Below are positions 25,639-34,719 of a stretch of DNA of 64,000 nucleotides, piece by piece; positions within the stretch are counted from its first letter, which is position 1; each line of letters begins with the position of its first letter. The stretch covers positions 124,001 to 188,000 of the forward strand of contig NZ_PVTQ01000007.1 of NCBI RefSeq assembly GCF_003003355.1, in the 5' to 3' direction. A program made the position numbers and the translations under genes. The notes beneath the pieces are model-generated. The model was not told the origin of the DNA. It made no database searches and saw only the letters and a program-made list of their open reading frames with translations. Source of the DNA: Donghicola tyrosinivorans. Its GTDB lineage: Bacteria > Pseudomonadota > Alphaproteobacteria > Rhodobacterales > Rhodobacteraceae.

Positions 25639-26478
25639 ATGGCCTATAAGACACTGTTTACTATCATGAGCGATCCAACCGCCGCCGCCGCGCCCATCGC
25701 GCAGGCCGCAGCTCTTGCCAATCTGTGGGACGCCCATCTTGATGTACTTGCCCTAGGCATCGACCGCACGCAGACCGGTTATTATTACGCCGGCGCGAAT
25801 GCGATGGTATTGCAGCAAACGCTGCAACGGGCTCAGGAAGAAGCGAACGAGCTTGAGGTCGAAGCCCGCAAGGTTATGGGCGAATACGACGTGCGCTGGG
25901 GCGTGGATAGCGCTGTGGTCTCGATCGCGGATATGGGTCGCCATGTGGCCGCCCGTGCCCGCTTTTCCGATCTGGCCGTCATGGCACAGCCCTACGGCGA
26001 TGGCCGCGGGATCGAGCTGGAGCCCGCCCTTGAAGCGGCTTTGTTCGAAGGCAATACGCCGGTTCTGATGGTGCCCCCGACCGCACCCGTGAAAGAGCGG
26101 TTCGAACGTATTGTCGTTGCATGGAACGAAAGCGATGAGGCGCTGAACGCCGTCCGCCGCGCCCTGCCCCTGCTGCAAGCTGCAGACCGCGTGACCGTCA
26201 CGATCATTGATCCGCCCACCCACGGCCCCGAGCGGTCTGATCCGGGTGGTGCCCTGTCCCAATGGCTGTCGCGTCATGAGGTGCATGCGGATGTGGCCGT
26301 TCTGGCCAAGACCATGCCGCGAGTCTCTGACGTGATCGCCCGTCAGGCGTCCGATCTGGATGCGGATTTGGTGGTCATGGGTGCCTACGGTCATTCGCGC
26401 TTCCGCGAGGCCATTTTGGGCGGCGCAACCCGAGGCATTCTGGAAAACGCCGCACTGCCGGTGTTTCTGGCACACTGA
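25639..26478 (+). CDS. Universal stress protein (tandem Usp domains)
   Basis: 279 aa, about twice the single-Usp length. The second domain (~155-279) starts FERIVVAWNESDEALNAVRR and carries the nucleotide-binding pattern GAYGHSRFREAILGG then TRGILENAALPV, suggesting ATP binding. The first domain (MAYKTLFTIMSDPTAAAAPI) is less conserved. Such proteins aid survival under stress or oxygen limitation. AGGAGG precedes the ATG. It is divergent from ccoN and probably shares its oxygen control. Confidence 0.88.
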   Translation: MAYKTLFTIMSDPTAAAAPIAQAAALANLWDAHLDVLALGIDRTQTGYYYAGANAMVLQQTLQRAQEEANELEVEARKVMGEYDVRWGVDSAVVSIADMGRHVAARARFSDLAVMAQPYGDGRGIELEPALEAALFEGNTPVLMVPPTAPVKERFERIVVAWNESDEALNAVRRALPLLQAADRVTVTIIDPPTHGPERSDPGGALSQWLSRHEVHADVAVLAKTMPRVSDVIARQASDLDADLVVMGAYGHSRFREAILGGATRGILENAALPVFLAH

Positions 26479-26503
26479 TTTCACGAGGGAGAGTGAAACG
26501 ACT

Positions 26504-26530
26504 GGGGGCGCTTCGGCGCCCCATTTTTTT
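26504..26530 (+). terminator. Intrinsic terminator of the usp gene
   Basis: GGGGCGC / GCGCCCC stem with a TTCG tetraloop, an A and then seven T's; a strong terminator facing the convergent DUF4087 gene. Confidence 0.9.
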
Positions 26531-26542
26531 CGCCTTCGCCTC

Positions 26543-26956
26543 TTATGGCTTTTCCGGCGACAGCGCGGGATCGGATTCGCAGCGGGAAAGCGGCAAGGCT
26601 GTCACCTTGTCTACGCGGTTCACTGCGGTCTCGGCCCCTTTCAGTTGCGCGAAATCGCCGTCCAGACAGGCACAACCGTAACCATAATAGCCGTTTACCC
26701 GAACCCAGTAGCCCGGTTCATCAAAGCTGCCGACCTGCTCGGCATCCCAGAACCCTGGGGCCGGTTCGCGCCCCTGAATTGAGATGATCCATTCGCCGTC
26801 CGCATCATTCAGCCAGATGTTCGCAGGTGTGGGATTCGCATACCAACCACAGCGCGTCTGCTGCACCGCCCCTGCGTCCGTGCCTGCCACACAAAAGAAA
26901 AGGGCCGCGACTTGCGCGACCCTTGAAACCTTAAACCAGCATCCCGCCATCGGCAT
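26543..26956 (-). CDS. DUF4087 domain protein, exported
   Basis: 137 aa with a signal-like N-terminus (VSRVAQVAALFFCVAGTDAGA). The mature part has the DUF4087 pattern: RCGWYANPTPANIWLNDADG, EWIISIQG and VNGYYGYGCACLDGDFAQLK. Function is unknown. The only starts that keep the signal sequence (ATG 26956 or 26950) lie inside the last codons of fnrL, so the two genes overlap by about 20-26 bases in different frames and are probably co-transcribed. Confidence 0.75.
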   Translation of the reverse strand: MPMAGCWFKVSRVAQVAALFFCVAGTDAGAVQQTRCGWYANPTPANIWLNDADGEWIISIQGREPAPGFWDAEQVGSFDEPGYWVRVNGYYGYGCACLDGDFAQLKGAETAVNRVDKVTALPLSRCESDPALSPEKP

Positions 26957-27677
26957 CGTCTCCGGCCTCTTCCAGAAGGCGCCCCAGATCGGGCACCGTT
27001 ACATGACGTTTGCCCTCCAGAACGATCACACCGTCACGTTTCAGGGCGCTGATCTGGCGGCTGACCGTTTCCAGCGTCAGGCCCAGATAATCGGCCATCG
27101 CTTCGCGTGTCAGGGGCAGATCAAAGACCAAAGGACCGTTCAGTTTGTTCTGGCGCAAGGTCGCATCGCGGCGCGCAATGATCGCCAGCAAGGACGCGAT
27201 CTTTTCACGCGCGGTCTTGCGCCCCAGAACCAGCATCCATTCACGGGCCGCGTCCAGTTCGTCCAGCGTCATTTCCAACAAACGCTCGGCGATATGGGGC
27301 GTCTTGGACATCATTTCTTCGAAGGGTTTGCGGCGGAAGCAGCACATCACCAGATCGGTGGTCGCAACCACATCATAGGCCGCCTGATCACGACCGGGGC
27401 GGCCCACAAAGTCACTGGGCAGCAAGAGACCGACCATCTGGGTGCGGCCATCTTCCATCGCCTGACTAAGCGTCGCAATGCCCGACACAACCGAGGCCAC
27501 GAAATCCATCCGGTCACCGGACCAAACGATCGTCTGACCCGCCTCATAGCTGCGATAGTACTTGATCTGCTCCAGCACCTCGAGCTCATCCGCCTCACAG
27601 CGCGCGCATACTGCGCGGTGCCGGATCGGACAGCTATCACATTCATGACTGCTAATTTGCAAAGTATCGCTGATCAT
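26931..27677 (-). CDS. fnrL: FNR-type oxygen-sensing transcriptional regulator FnrL
   Basis: A [4Fe-4S] CRP/FNR protein that activates anaerobic and microaerobic genes when its cluster is intact. 248 aa: N-terminal cysteines 13, 16, 24 and 27 (HECDSCPIRHRAVCARC), a central C112/C113 (VMCCFRR), a cNMP-like barrel and a C-terminal HTH. The recognition helix holds E203-T-V-S206-R207, the residues that read TTGAT. These genome sites match that specificity. An FNR box 18 bases ahead of the ATG suggests autoregulation. Confidence 0.95.
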   Translation of the reverse strand: MISDTLQISSHECDSCPIRHRAVCARCEADELEVLEQIKYYRSYEAGQTIVWSGDRMDFVASVVSGIATLSQAMEDGRTQMVGLLLPSDFVGRPGRDQAAYDVVATTDLVMCCFRRKPFEEMMSKTPHIAERLLEMTLDELDAAREWMLVLGRKTAREKIASLLAIIARRDATLRQNKLNGPLVFDLPLTREAMADYLGLTLETVSRQISALKRDGVIVLEGKRHVTVPDLGRLLEEAGDDADGGMLV

Positions 27678-27688
27678 CTGTACCGCGC

Positions 27689-27702
27689 TTGATCTGGGTC
27701 AA
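27689..27702. promoter_or_regulatory. FNR-type site between fnrL and hemN
   Basis: TTGAT-CTGG-GTCAA. The centre (27695.5) is 18 bases from the fnrL ATG and 42 from the hemN ATG. It fits activation of hemN and repression of fnrL by FnrL itself. Confidence 0.82.
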
Positions 27703-27737
27703 TGTTACATTTCCCACTGACGTTTAAGCCTATTCGC

Positions 27738-29093
27738 ATGGATACGAAAACGCAACTCGCCAAACTGGGCCTCTTTGACGCAAAAGTACCGCGTTACACG
27801 AGCTACCCGACCGCACCACACTTCTCGTCGGCAACCACCGATGGGGAATTTACCCAATGGGTTCAAGCGATTCCGGCGGGTCAGAGCATCTCGCTTTACC
27901 TGCACGTGCCGTTTTGCCGCAGGCTCTGCTGGTTCTGCGCATGCCGGACGCAAGGCACCCAATCGGATGAACCTGTGCGGGCGTATCTGGAGACATTGCA
28001 AACCGAAGTCCGCGCCTTGGGCCGAATCCTTCCCGAAGGCGTGACCCTGTCGCGCCTGCATTGGGGCGGCGGCACGCCCACCCTGCTTGGCGCGGGCATG
28101 ATGCGGGATCTGGCCGGGACCGTGGCCGAAATCGCCCCCTTCGCGCGGGACTACGAATTCTCGGTCGAGATCGACCCGAACGAGATCGACGAGGCCCGCC
28201 TTGACGCCCTGCGCGATGCGGGCATGAACCGTGCCTCTATCGGGGTGCAGGATTTCGACGACGAAATCCAGAAAGTCATCGGCCGTATCCAGAGCTTTGA
28301 CACCACCCGCGATGCGGTGGAAATGATCCGCGCCCGCGGCATCCACAGCCTGAACGCGGACATCCTTTACGGCCTGCCGCACCAGTCGAAGGCCCGGATC
28401 ACGGAATCCGTCCAGAAACTGCTGTCGATGTCGCCGGACCGCGTAGCCCTATATGGCTATGCCCACGTGCCATGGATGGCCAAGCGCCAGCAGATGCTGC
28501 CATCGGACGCCCTGCCGACCCCCGAAGAACGGCTGGAACTGTTTGAGACCGCCCGCCGCCTTTTCACATGGGACGGCTACACGGAAATCGGCATCGACCA
28601 TTTCGCCGTTAAAGGCGACGGGCTGGACGTAGCCCTGCGCACAGGCAAACTGCGCCGGAACTTCCAAGGCTACACTGACGATCCGGCAGAGGTGCTGATC
28701 GGTCTTGGTGCCTCATCGATCTCGCGCTTCCCGCAGGGCTATGCGCAAAACGCCTCGGGCACCTCGGCCTACACCGCCGCCGTGCGTGAAGGCCGCTTCG
28801 CCACTGCACGGGGCCACAGCTTCACAGGCGAAGACCTGCTGCGCGCCCGCATCATCGAGATGCTGATGTGTACCTTTGCCATCGACGGCGAAGAACTGAT
28901 CACCACAGGCCTGACCACTGGCGCGGCCCTCTCGAAGCTTTTGCGCGACGCCAGCACCACCTTCCCCGGCATGGTCGAGGTCTCGGGCCACAGCCTCAAG
29001 ATCCTGCCCCATGCCAATGCCCTGACCCGCATCATCGCGCGCCATTTCGACGCCTATGATCTTAGCAAGGCCGGCCATAGCTCGGCGATCTAG
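27738..29093 (+). CDS. hemN: Oxygen-independent coproporphyrinogen III oxidase
   Basis: Radical-SAM enzyme that makes protoporphyrinogen IX without O2, complementing HemF. 451 aa: KVPRYTSYPTAPHF at the N-terminus, the cluster motif C60-RRL-C64-WF-C67-A-C69, and GGGTPTLL. Homologues begin at MDTKTQLAKLGLFDAK, so I start at 27738 rather than at the in-frame ATG at 27702 inside the FNR site. No Shine-Dalgarno precedes the ATG, and an FNR site at -41.5 would start transcription right at it. The mRNA may be leaderless. Confidence 0.95.
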   Translation: MDTKTQLAKLGLFDAKVPRYTSYPTAPHFSSATTDGEFTQWVQAIPAGQSISLYLHVPFCRRLCWFCACRTQGTQSDEPVRAYLETLQTEVRALGRILPEGVTLSRLHWGGGTPTLLGAGMMRDLAGTVAEIAPFARDYEFSVEIDPNEIDEARLDALRDAGMNRASIGVQDFDDEIQKVIGRIQSFDTTRDAVEMIRARGIHSLNADILYGLPHQSKARITESVQKLLSMSPDRVALYGYAHVPWMAKRQQMLPSDALPTPEERLELFETARRLFTWDGYTEIGIDHFAVKGDGLDVALRTGKLRRNFQGYTDDPAEVLIGLGASSISRFPQGYAQNASGTSAYTAAVREGRFATARGHSFTGEDLLRARIIEMLMCTFAIDGEELITTGLTTGAALSKLLRDASTTFPGMVEVSGHSLKILPHANALTRIIARHFDAYDLSKAGHSSAI

Positions 29094-29096
29094 CAG

Positions 29097-29120
29097 CTTC
29101 TTTATCGCCCAAATACTCAT
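29097..29120 (+). repeat. Dispersed 3'-end element, copy A
   Basis: CTTCTTTATC then GCCCAAATACTCAT, three bases behind the hemN stop. Three related copies lie at 33808, 43104 and 55288, each just downstream of a gene and in the same orientation as that gene. Confidence 0.65.
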
Positions 29121-29126
29121 TGCTCT

Positions 29127-29167
29127 GCACCGCCCGTTCCACCTGCGAACGGGCGGTGCTATTCTTT
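29127..29167 (+). terminator. Intrinsic terminator of hemN
   Basis: Thirteen-base-pair perfect stem GCACCGCCCGTTC / GAACGGGCGGTGC with a seven-base loop, followed by TATTCTTT. Confidence 0.85.
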
Positions 29168-29196
29168 CTGGCAGACACCATCCGCCGGAACATCCC

Positions 29197-29724
29197 ATGA
29201 AAATCATCGACGCCGAAGACGCGCATCTGAACACGATCACCCGCATCTATAATGACGCTGTGGCGCACACGACCGCCATCTGGAACGAGATCACCATTGA
29301 CGTGGAAAACCGCCGCGCATGGCTGGCAGACCGCAAGCGCCAGGGCTATCCGGTGCTGGTCGCCGTAGACGATGATGACAGCGTTCTGGGCTATGCATCT
29401 TTCGGCGACTGGCGCGCCTTTGATGGCTATCGCCATACGGTGGAACACTCGGTCTACGTCACCGCAGAGGCCCGCGGGCGCGGCATCGGCAAGGCGCTGA
29501 TGCAGGCGCTGATCCAGCGCGCCACAGAGATTGGCAAACACGTGATGGTCGCCGCGATCGAGGCTGGCAACACAGGCTCGATCCATCTGCACGAAAAGCT
29601 AGGCTTCACGCACACGGGCCTCATGCCCCATGTGGGCACAAAATTCGGCCGCTGGCTGGATCTGGCGTTCCTGCAATTGCAGTTGGATGACCGCACAGAC
29701 CCTGATGGCATCGCGGGCCGCTAA
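29197..29724 (+). CDS. GNAT N-acetyltransferase, phosphinothricin acetyltransferase-like
   Basis: 175 aa GNAT fold with the acetyl-CoA loop EARGRGIGKALMQAL and family segments ITRIYNDAVAHTTAIWNE and VAAIEAGNTGSIHLHEKLGF. This subfamily (Pat/YncA/MnaT) acetylates small amines such as methionine derivatives or phosphinothricin. The physiological substrate is unknown. The ATG at 29197 is where homologues begin; the site ahead (CCGGAA) is weak. Confidence 0.85.
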   Translation: MKIIDAEDAHLNTITRIYNDAVAHTTAIWNEITIDVENRRAWLADRKRQGYPVLVAVDDDDSVLGYASFGDWRAFDGYRHTVEHSVYVTAEARGRGIGKALMQALIQRATEIGKHVMVAAIEAGNTGSIHLHEKLGFTHTGLMPHVGTKFGRWLDLAFLQLQLDDRTDPDGIAGR

Positions 29725-29739
29725 GGCCCGCCGCACAGC

Positions 29740-30615
29740 TTATCGGGTCGGAACCGGCGTTTCGCCGCGGTAATCATAGAAACCGCGCTGGGTTTTGCGA
29801 CCCAACCAGCCAGCTTCAACGTATTTGGTCAACAACGGGCACGGGCGGTATTTGGTATCCGCCAGACCGTCATGCAGCACGTTCATGATCGCCAGACAGG
29901 TGTCCAGACCGATGAAATCCGCCAGCTCCAGCGGGCCCATAGGATGGTTCGCCCCCAGCTTCATCGAGCCGTCGATGGACTGCACATTCCCCACACCTTC
30001 ATAGAGGGTGTAGACCGCCTCGTTGATCATCGGCATCAGGATGCGGTTCACGATGAAGGCAGGGAAGTCTTCGGCGCTGGCAGCGGTCTTACCCAGCTTT
30101 TCCACCACGGCCAGACAGGCCTTATAGGTCTCTTCGTCGGTGGCGATACCGCGGATCAGCTCGACCAGCTGCATCAGCGGTACGGGGTTCATAAAGTGAA
30201 AGCCCATGAACTTTTCAGGGCGGTCCGTACGGCTGGCCAGACGGGTGATCGAAATCGACGAGGTATTCGAGGTCAGAATGGTGTGCGGCTGCAAATGGGG
30301 CAGCAGGTCTTCAAAGATCGCGTTCTTGACGGTCTCACGCTCGGTCGCGGCCTCGATGATCAGATCGGTCTGGCCCAGTTCCTTCAGGTCCAGCGTCGGA
30401 ATGATCCGCGCCATAGCTGCATCGCGTTCTTCGGCAGTGATCTTTTCGCGGCTGACCTGACGGTCCAAATTCTTGCGCACGACCGACAGACCGCGATCCA
30501 GCGCTTCTTGAGACAGGTCGTTCAACAGCACATCATAATCCGCCAGTGCCAGAACGTGGGCGATACCGTTGCCCATCTGACCTGCGCCAATAACACCGAC
30601 TCGTTTGATATCCAT
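29740..30615 (-). CDS. hbd: 3-hydroxybutyryl-CoA dehydrogenase
   Basis: NAD(P)-dependent oxidoreductase interconverting 3-hydroxybutyryl-CoA and acetoacetyl-CoA. 291 aa: VGVIGAGQMGNGIAHVLA dinucleotide site, the active-site region FMGFHFMNPVPLMQLVELI with catalytic His, and the C-terminal NHPMGPLELADFIGLDTCLA. AGGAG precedes the ATG. It lies next to etfBA, which suggests short-chain acyl-CoA or butanoate metabolism, and may connect with the PHA pathway implied by phaC. Separate transcript from etfBA. Confidence 0.94.
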   Translation of the reverse strand: MDIKRVGVIGAGQMGNGIAHVLALADYDVLLNDLSQEALDRGLSVVRKNLDRQVSREKITAEERDAAMARIIPTLDLKELGQTDLIIEAATERETVKNAIFEDLLPHLQPHTILTSNTSSISITRLASRTDRPEKFMGFHFMNPVPLMQLVELIRGIATDEETYKACLAVVEKLGKTAASAEDFPAFIVNRILMPMINEAVYTLYEGVGNVQSIDGSMKLGANHPMGPLELADFIGLDTCLAIMNVLHDGLADTKYRPCPLLTKYVEAGWLGRKTQRGFYDYRGETPVPTR

Positions 30616-30784
30616 GTACGATCTCCTGCGTTTCGCGCAGAGGATGGACTGCCCCCGACTCGCTTTCAAGCCCGCCTGTTGCCTCACCAGATGCAATAGA
30701 CGCATCGTTATCCAAAAGGCTTTGAACGCGACCGAATCTTTCGCTGCCGATTGTTTCTGCGCCTGCAACAAGGCGTAAAAACGC

Positions 30785-30813
30785 AAAAAAGCCCGCCGGT
30801 TCGGGCGGGCTTT
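30785..30813 (-). terminator. Intrinsic terminator of etfBA
   Basis: AAAGCCCGCC / GGCGGGCTTT stem, 22 bases behind the etfA stop; on the minus strand it is followed by a run of T's. Confidence 0.88.
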
Positions 30814-30834
30814 CGAAGCTTAAAGTAGAAAAGC

Positions 30835-31761
30835 TTACAGCTTCTCGGTCAGCTCGGGGATGGCGTCGAAGAGGTCTGCGACCAGACCGTAGTCCGCGAC
30901 CTGGAAGATCGGGGCTTCTTCGTCTTTGTTGATCGCGACGATGACCTTGCTGTCCTTCATGCCAGCCAAGTGCTGGATCGCGCCCGAGATACCGACGGCC
31001 ACATACAGCTGCGGCGCCACGACCTTGCCGGTCTGACCAACCTGCCAGTCGTTCGGGGCAAAGCCGCTGTCCACGGCTGCGCGCGATGCGCCAACGGCGG
31101 CACCCAGTTTGTCGGCCAGCTTCTCGATCAGGGCAAAGTTCTCTTCCGAGCCGACGCCGCGACCGCCAGATACAACGATGCCAGCCGAGGTCAGCTCGGG
31201 GCGATCGCTTTCGGCAACCTTGTCTTCCACCCACGACGACAGCCCGGTGGTGGCTGCGGTGCCGATGGCCTCAACAGGGGCCGAGTTGCCATCCGCTGCC
31301 GCCTCGAACGAGGTGGTGCGCAGGGTCAGAACCTTAACGCTATCGCCCGACTTCACGGTCTGGATCGCGTTGCCCGCGTAGATCGGACGGTCAAAGGTGT
31401 CCGCGTCGATAACGGCGGTCACGTCCGAGATGATCATCACGTCCAGCAGCGCCGCCACGCGGGGCAGCACGTTTTTCGCATCCGAGGTCGACGCCGCCGC
31501 GATGTGGCTGTAGCCACCCGCCAGCGAGACAATCAGATCGGCAACAGGCTCGGCCAGGGTGTGGCAGAAGCCGTGATCACCGGCGAACAAGACCTTGGCC
31601 ACACCGGCCAGCGTGGCCGCTTCGGCCGCAGCGGCATCGCCGCCTTCGCCAGCAACCAGCACATGCACGTCACCCAGACCTGCAACAGCCGTCACGGCCT
31701 TGGAAACCGCGTCTTTCGCCAGCGCGCCGCCAGCCACATCCGCAAGGAGAAGAACAGCCAT
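30835..31761 (-). CDS. etfA: Electron transfer flavoprotein subunit alpha
   Basis: 308 aa, FAD-binding half of ETF, which passes electrons from acyl-CoA and other dehydrogenases to ETF-ubiquinone oxidoreductase. The C-terminal FAD domain shows [55 protein letters not shown] and [19 protein letters not shown], all diagnostic. Its ATG shares a base with the etfB stop. Confidence 0.96.
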   Translation of the reverse strand: MAVLLLADVAGGALAKDAVSKAVTAVAGLGDVHVLVAGEGGDAAAAEAATLAGVAKVLFAGDHGFCHTLAEPVADLIVSLAGGYSHIAAASTSDAKNVLPRVAALLDVMIISDVTAVIDADTFDRPIYAGNAIQTVKSGDSVKVLTLRTTSFEAAADGNSAPVEAIGTAATTGLSSWVEDKVAESDRPELTSAGIVVSGGRGVGSEENFALIEKLADKLGAAVGASRAAVDSGFAPNDWQVGQTGKVVAPQLYVAVGISGAIQHLAGMKDSKVIVAINKDEEAPIFQVADYGLVADLFDAIPELTEKL

Positions 31762-32519
31762 TACACAGCCCCCGCTTCTTTAAGTTTCGCGACCAGCTCG
31801 TCGACCGAGCCCACTTTGATGCCTGCCGAACGGACCGGCGGCTCGGAGGTTTTGACGATGCTCAGACGGGGCGCGGTATCGACGCCGTAATCCGCAGCAG
31901 TCTTTTCATCCAGCGGCTTTTTCTTTGCTTTCATGATGTTAGGCAGCGAGGCATAGCGCGGCTCATTGAGGCGCAGGTCCGCGGTGACGACTGCGGGCAG
32001 CTTGACGCTGATGGTCTGCAGACCGCCGTCCACTTCGCGGGTGACCTTGGCGGCATCGCCATCAATCTCGACTTCCGAGGCAAAGGTCGCCTGACCCCAC
32101 CCCAGCAGCGCCGACAGCATCTGGCCGGTGGCGTTCATGTCATTGTCGATGGCCTGCTTGCCGCAGATCACCAGACCGGGAGCCTCTTCGGCAACGATCT
32201 TGGCAAGGATTTTCGCAACGGCCAGCGGTTCGATATCGGTGTGCACATCATCGGCAGCGGTCACCAGGATCGCACGATCCGCGCCCATCGCCAGCGCGGT
32301 GCGCAGGGTTTCCTGACATTGCTTGACCCCGACCGAGACCACAACGATCTCATCAGCCTTGCCCGCTTCTTTCAGACGGATCGCCTCTTCGACGGCAATC
32401 TCGTCGAAGGGGTTCATCGACATCTTTACGTTGGCGAGATCAACACCGGAACCGTCCGACTTAACACGGACTTTCACGTTGTAGTCGATCACGCGTTTTA
32501 CAGGCACTAGAACCTTCAT
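31761..32519 (-). CDS. etfB: Electron transfer flavoprotein subunit beta
   Basis: 252-aa partner of EtfA, AMP-binding. [20 protein letters not shown] at the N-terminus, [18 protein letters not shown] and [20 protein letters not shown] are typical. First gene of the etfBA operon; the 284-base gap to the divergent AEC transporter gene holds its promoter. Confidence 0.96.
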   Translation of the reverse strand: MKVLVPVKRVIDYNVKVRVKSDGSGVDLANVKMSMNPFDEIAVEEAIRLKEAGKADEIVVVSVGVKQCQETLRTALAMGADRAILVTAADDVHTDIEPLAVAKILAKIVAEEAPGLVICGKQAIDNDMNATGQMLSALLGWGQATFASEVEIDGDAAKVTREVDGGLQTISVKLPAVVTADLRLNEPRYASLPNIMKAKKKPLDEKTAADYGVDTAPRLSIVKTSEPPVRSAGIKVGSVDELVAKLKEAGAV

Positions 32520-32803
32520 TGGCGCGTCTCTCCCTTATGACCGGGGCGCTTTAACACACCCCGCAAAAATACATTCCCAGCTTAGATAGCGGCTGCGCAG
32601 CCAGCTAAACAGAGCAAAAACGTCACGTTAGCGCCAACAGACGCCGCGTCTTTCGCTTTATGCTGCACCGCAACAGTAAAGACCATGCCTCATTGGTCCC
32701 ATGTTACGAATCGGCGCAGCCCGATCGCACGAAAAACAGGCAGCCCCCAGCAAGCCCTCAAACAGCGATTGCCAGCCATACCGCCCACTGTTATCGCGAC
32801 ACC

Positions 32804-33760
32804 ATGATCGACGTTCTTTCCATCACCGGTGTTATTTTCATCCTGATCACTGTGGGCTACGGAATCGTCCGAAAAAGGGTCTTTTCCAGCGCCGAGATGC
32901 GCACTTTGGGCAAATTCGTGGTTAATCTGGCGCTGCCCGCGCTGGTGTTTCAGGCGGTCTCCTCGCGCGACCTGACCGAGATTGCGAATACCGCGTATAT
33001 CGGCGCACTGATCATCGGCTCACTTGCTGTTTACGGGCTAGGGTATTTTAGCGCGCGCCGGATCGGCAAAACCTCACCTCAGGCGGCTGTCTTCCAAGGC
33101 ATGGGCATGTCCTGCGCCAACAGCGGCTTTGTCGGCTATCCGGTCCTGCTGATGGCCCTGCCGGATGTCGCCACCACGGCTCTTGCCTTGAATATGGTAG
33201 TCGAGAACGTCCTGATGCTGCCCCTGATCCTGATCATGGCAGAGAAAGCCCACAGCGCAGGCAGCGCCTCTGGCACGCGTCTCGCAAAACAAATCGGCAA
33301 GCGCCTGATGGCCAACCCCATCCTCATCGCGCTGGTCCTTGGCATTGTGGTCTCGCTTTCGGGCTTGAACCTGCCCTTCCTTGCCAAACGCCCGATCGAG
33401 CTCTTCGCCTCCTCTAGCGCCGCCCTTTCACTGGTGGCCATCGGCGGCACCCTTGCCAGCCTTAGCCTCAGCCGGATCAATCTTTCAGTGCTGTTCGTCG
33501 TGATCGGCAAACTGGTCCTGCACCCGATCTTCGTAGCCGCGGGCCTTGGGATCATGGCCGCATTCGGCTTTTCCGTCGGAGACCCCCGCCTTGGCGCAGC
33601 CGTGATCATCATGTCCACAATGCCAGTCATGTCGATCTACCCGATCCTTGCCCAGCGCTTCGGAGAAGAAGAAAACGCCGCCATCGCCCTCTTCGGCATG
33701 ACAATGCTGTCCTTCATTACTATCACCGCCGCACTGGCGATCATTCTGCCGCAAATCTAA
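32804..33760 (+). CDS. AEC-family transporter (auxin efflux carrier superfamily)
   Basis: 318 aa with about ten hydrophobic helices, beginning MIDVLSITGVIFILITVGYG and including KFVVNLALPALVFQAVSSRD, a signature of the AEC/membrane transport protein family that exports organic anions. The substrate is unknown. The start at 32804 puts the first helix at the N-terminus; the longer open frame from 32660 is polar and unlike homologues. Confidence 0.88.
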   Translation: MIDVLSITGVIFILITVGYGIVRKRVFSSAEMRTLGKFVVNLALPALVFQAVSSRDLTEIANTAYIGALIIGSLAVYGLGYFSARRIGKTSPQAAVFQGMGMSCANSGFVGYPVLLMALPDVATTALALNMVVENVLMLPLILIMAEKAHSAGSASGTRLAKQIGKRLMANPILIALVLGIVVSLSGLNLPFLAKRPIELFASSSAALSLVAIGGTLASLSLSRINLSVLFVVIGKLVLHPIFVAAGLGIMAAFGFSVGDPRLGAAVIIMSTMPVMSIYPILAQRFGEEENAAIALFGMTMLSFITITAALAIILPQI

Positions 33761-33775
33761 CCGGCTCAGCAAAAA

Positions 33776-33802
33776 GGCCGCCCTGACGATCAGAGCGGCC
33801 GC
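33776..33802. terminator. Weak hairpin behind the AEC transporter gene
   Basis: GGCCGC / GCGGCC with a 13-base loop, preceded by five A's and followed after a few bases by CTTCTTTATTG, the start of repeat copy B. It may end transcription of either convergent gene. Confidence 0.5.
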
Positions 33803-33807
33803 ACATG

Positions 33808-33833
33808 CTTCTTTATTGCAAAAATACTCAAAT
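33808..33833 (+). repeat. Dispersed 3'-end element, copy B
   Basis: CTTCTTTATTGCAAAAATAC then TCAAAT, 47 bases behind the AEC transporter stop. Closest match to copy C. Confidence 0.65.
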
Positions 33834-33860
33834 CCCGTGCGCCCCACAGCGCACAGCGAT

Positions 33861-34433
33861 TTAGCGGTTCGCGCCCGGCACCCACAGAACATCTGCAGCG
33901 CCATTGTCATTCGCCACGCGCGAGGCGACAAAGAACCAGTCGCTCAGACGGTTCAGATAGCGGATCGCCGATACGTTGACCTCTTCCACGCCAGATAGTT
34001 CGACCGCCAGACGCTCGGCGCGGCGGGCGACGGTGCGGCAGACGTGCAAATGGGCCGCCAAGGCGCTGCCGCCGGGCAGGACAAAGCTGCGCAGGGGGGC
34101 AAGATTGGCGTTCATCGCGTCGATCTCTACTTCAAGGCGATCCACTTGCGCGTCGATCATGCGCAGGGGTGGATATTCAGCCTCGGCGTCCTTGGTCATA
34201 TCGGGGCGGCACAGGTCTGCACCCAGATCGAACAGATCGTTCTGGATGCGCATCAAGGCTGCGTCCATATCTCCTTCGGAATGCAGACGAGCCACGCCGA
34301 TGACGCTGTTCAGCTCATCCGAGGTGCCGTAGGCCGCAACCCGCAGCGAGTATTTCGCCACGCGGTCCCCGTTGCCCAAGGCAGTCTCGCCCTTGTCGCC
34401 GCCGCGGGTGTAGATCTTGTTCAGAACGACCAT
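33861..34433 (-). CDS. Corrinoid (cobalamin) adenosyltransferase, PduO/MMAB type
   Basis: Transfers the adenosyl group from ATP to cob(I)alamin to make coenzyme B12. 190 aa with the N-terminal ATP loop YTRGGDKGETALGNG, AAYGTSDELNSVIG, FVLPGGSALAAHLHVCRTVA and the C-terminal YLNRLSDWFFVASR. All are hallmarks of the PduO-type trimer. It ends three bases from the HIG1-like gene downstream of the SDR gene on the same strand; no B12-dependent enzyme lies nearby. Confidence 0.94.
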   Translation of the reverse strand: MVVLNKIYTRGGDKGETALGNGDRVAKYSLRVAAYGTSDELNSVIGVARLHSEGDMDAALMRIQNDLFDLGADLCRPDMTKDAEAEYPPLRMIDAQVDRLEVEIDAMNANLAPLRSFVLPGGSALAAHLHVCRTVARRAERLAVELSGVEEVNVSAIRYLNRLSDWFFVASRVANDNGAADVLWVPGANR

Positions 34434-34436
34434 GGA

Positions 34437-34649
34437 TCACTGTCCTCCCATCTTCTGGCGGATGAAGACAAAGCCGACGATCAGGATGACGGCCACAAAC
34501 TGGGCCCCCACACGCCAGCGCATGATCTTGTTCGCGTTCTTACGGTTGAACTCGCCGCCCTTGGCAAAGCTGCCGATCCCCAGCAGCAAAATACCCAGCA
34601 CCGCCAGACAGGCGATCGCGACAATGATGAACAGTGGATCGTTGGCCAT
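34437..34649 (-). CDS. Twin-transmembrane-helix small protein (HIG1-like)
   Basis: 70 aa with two helices (PLFIIVAIACLAVLGILLLG and VGAQFVAVILIVGFVFI) and a linker GEFNRKNANKIMRWRVGAQF that fits the HIG1/RCF1 pattern. In other alphaproteobacteria and mitochondria such proteins associate with respiratory oxidase complexes; whether this one does is inference. It lies three bases upstream of the adenosyltransferase gene. Start at 34649 with AGGGAAAAG ahead. Confidence 0.82.
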   Translation of the reverse strand: MANDPLFIIVAIACLAVLGILLLGIGSFAKGGEFNRKNANKIMRWRVGAQFVAVILIVGFVFIRQKMGGQ

Positions 34650-34719
34650 AATCTTTTCCCTAAGGTGTCTGAGCGCCACTTAGCGCGGGTAAACACAAAT
34701 GCCACCCCCGCAATTTGCC

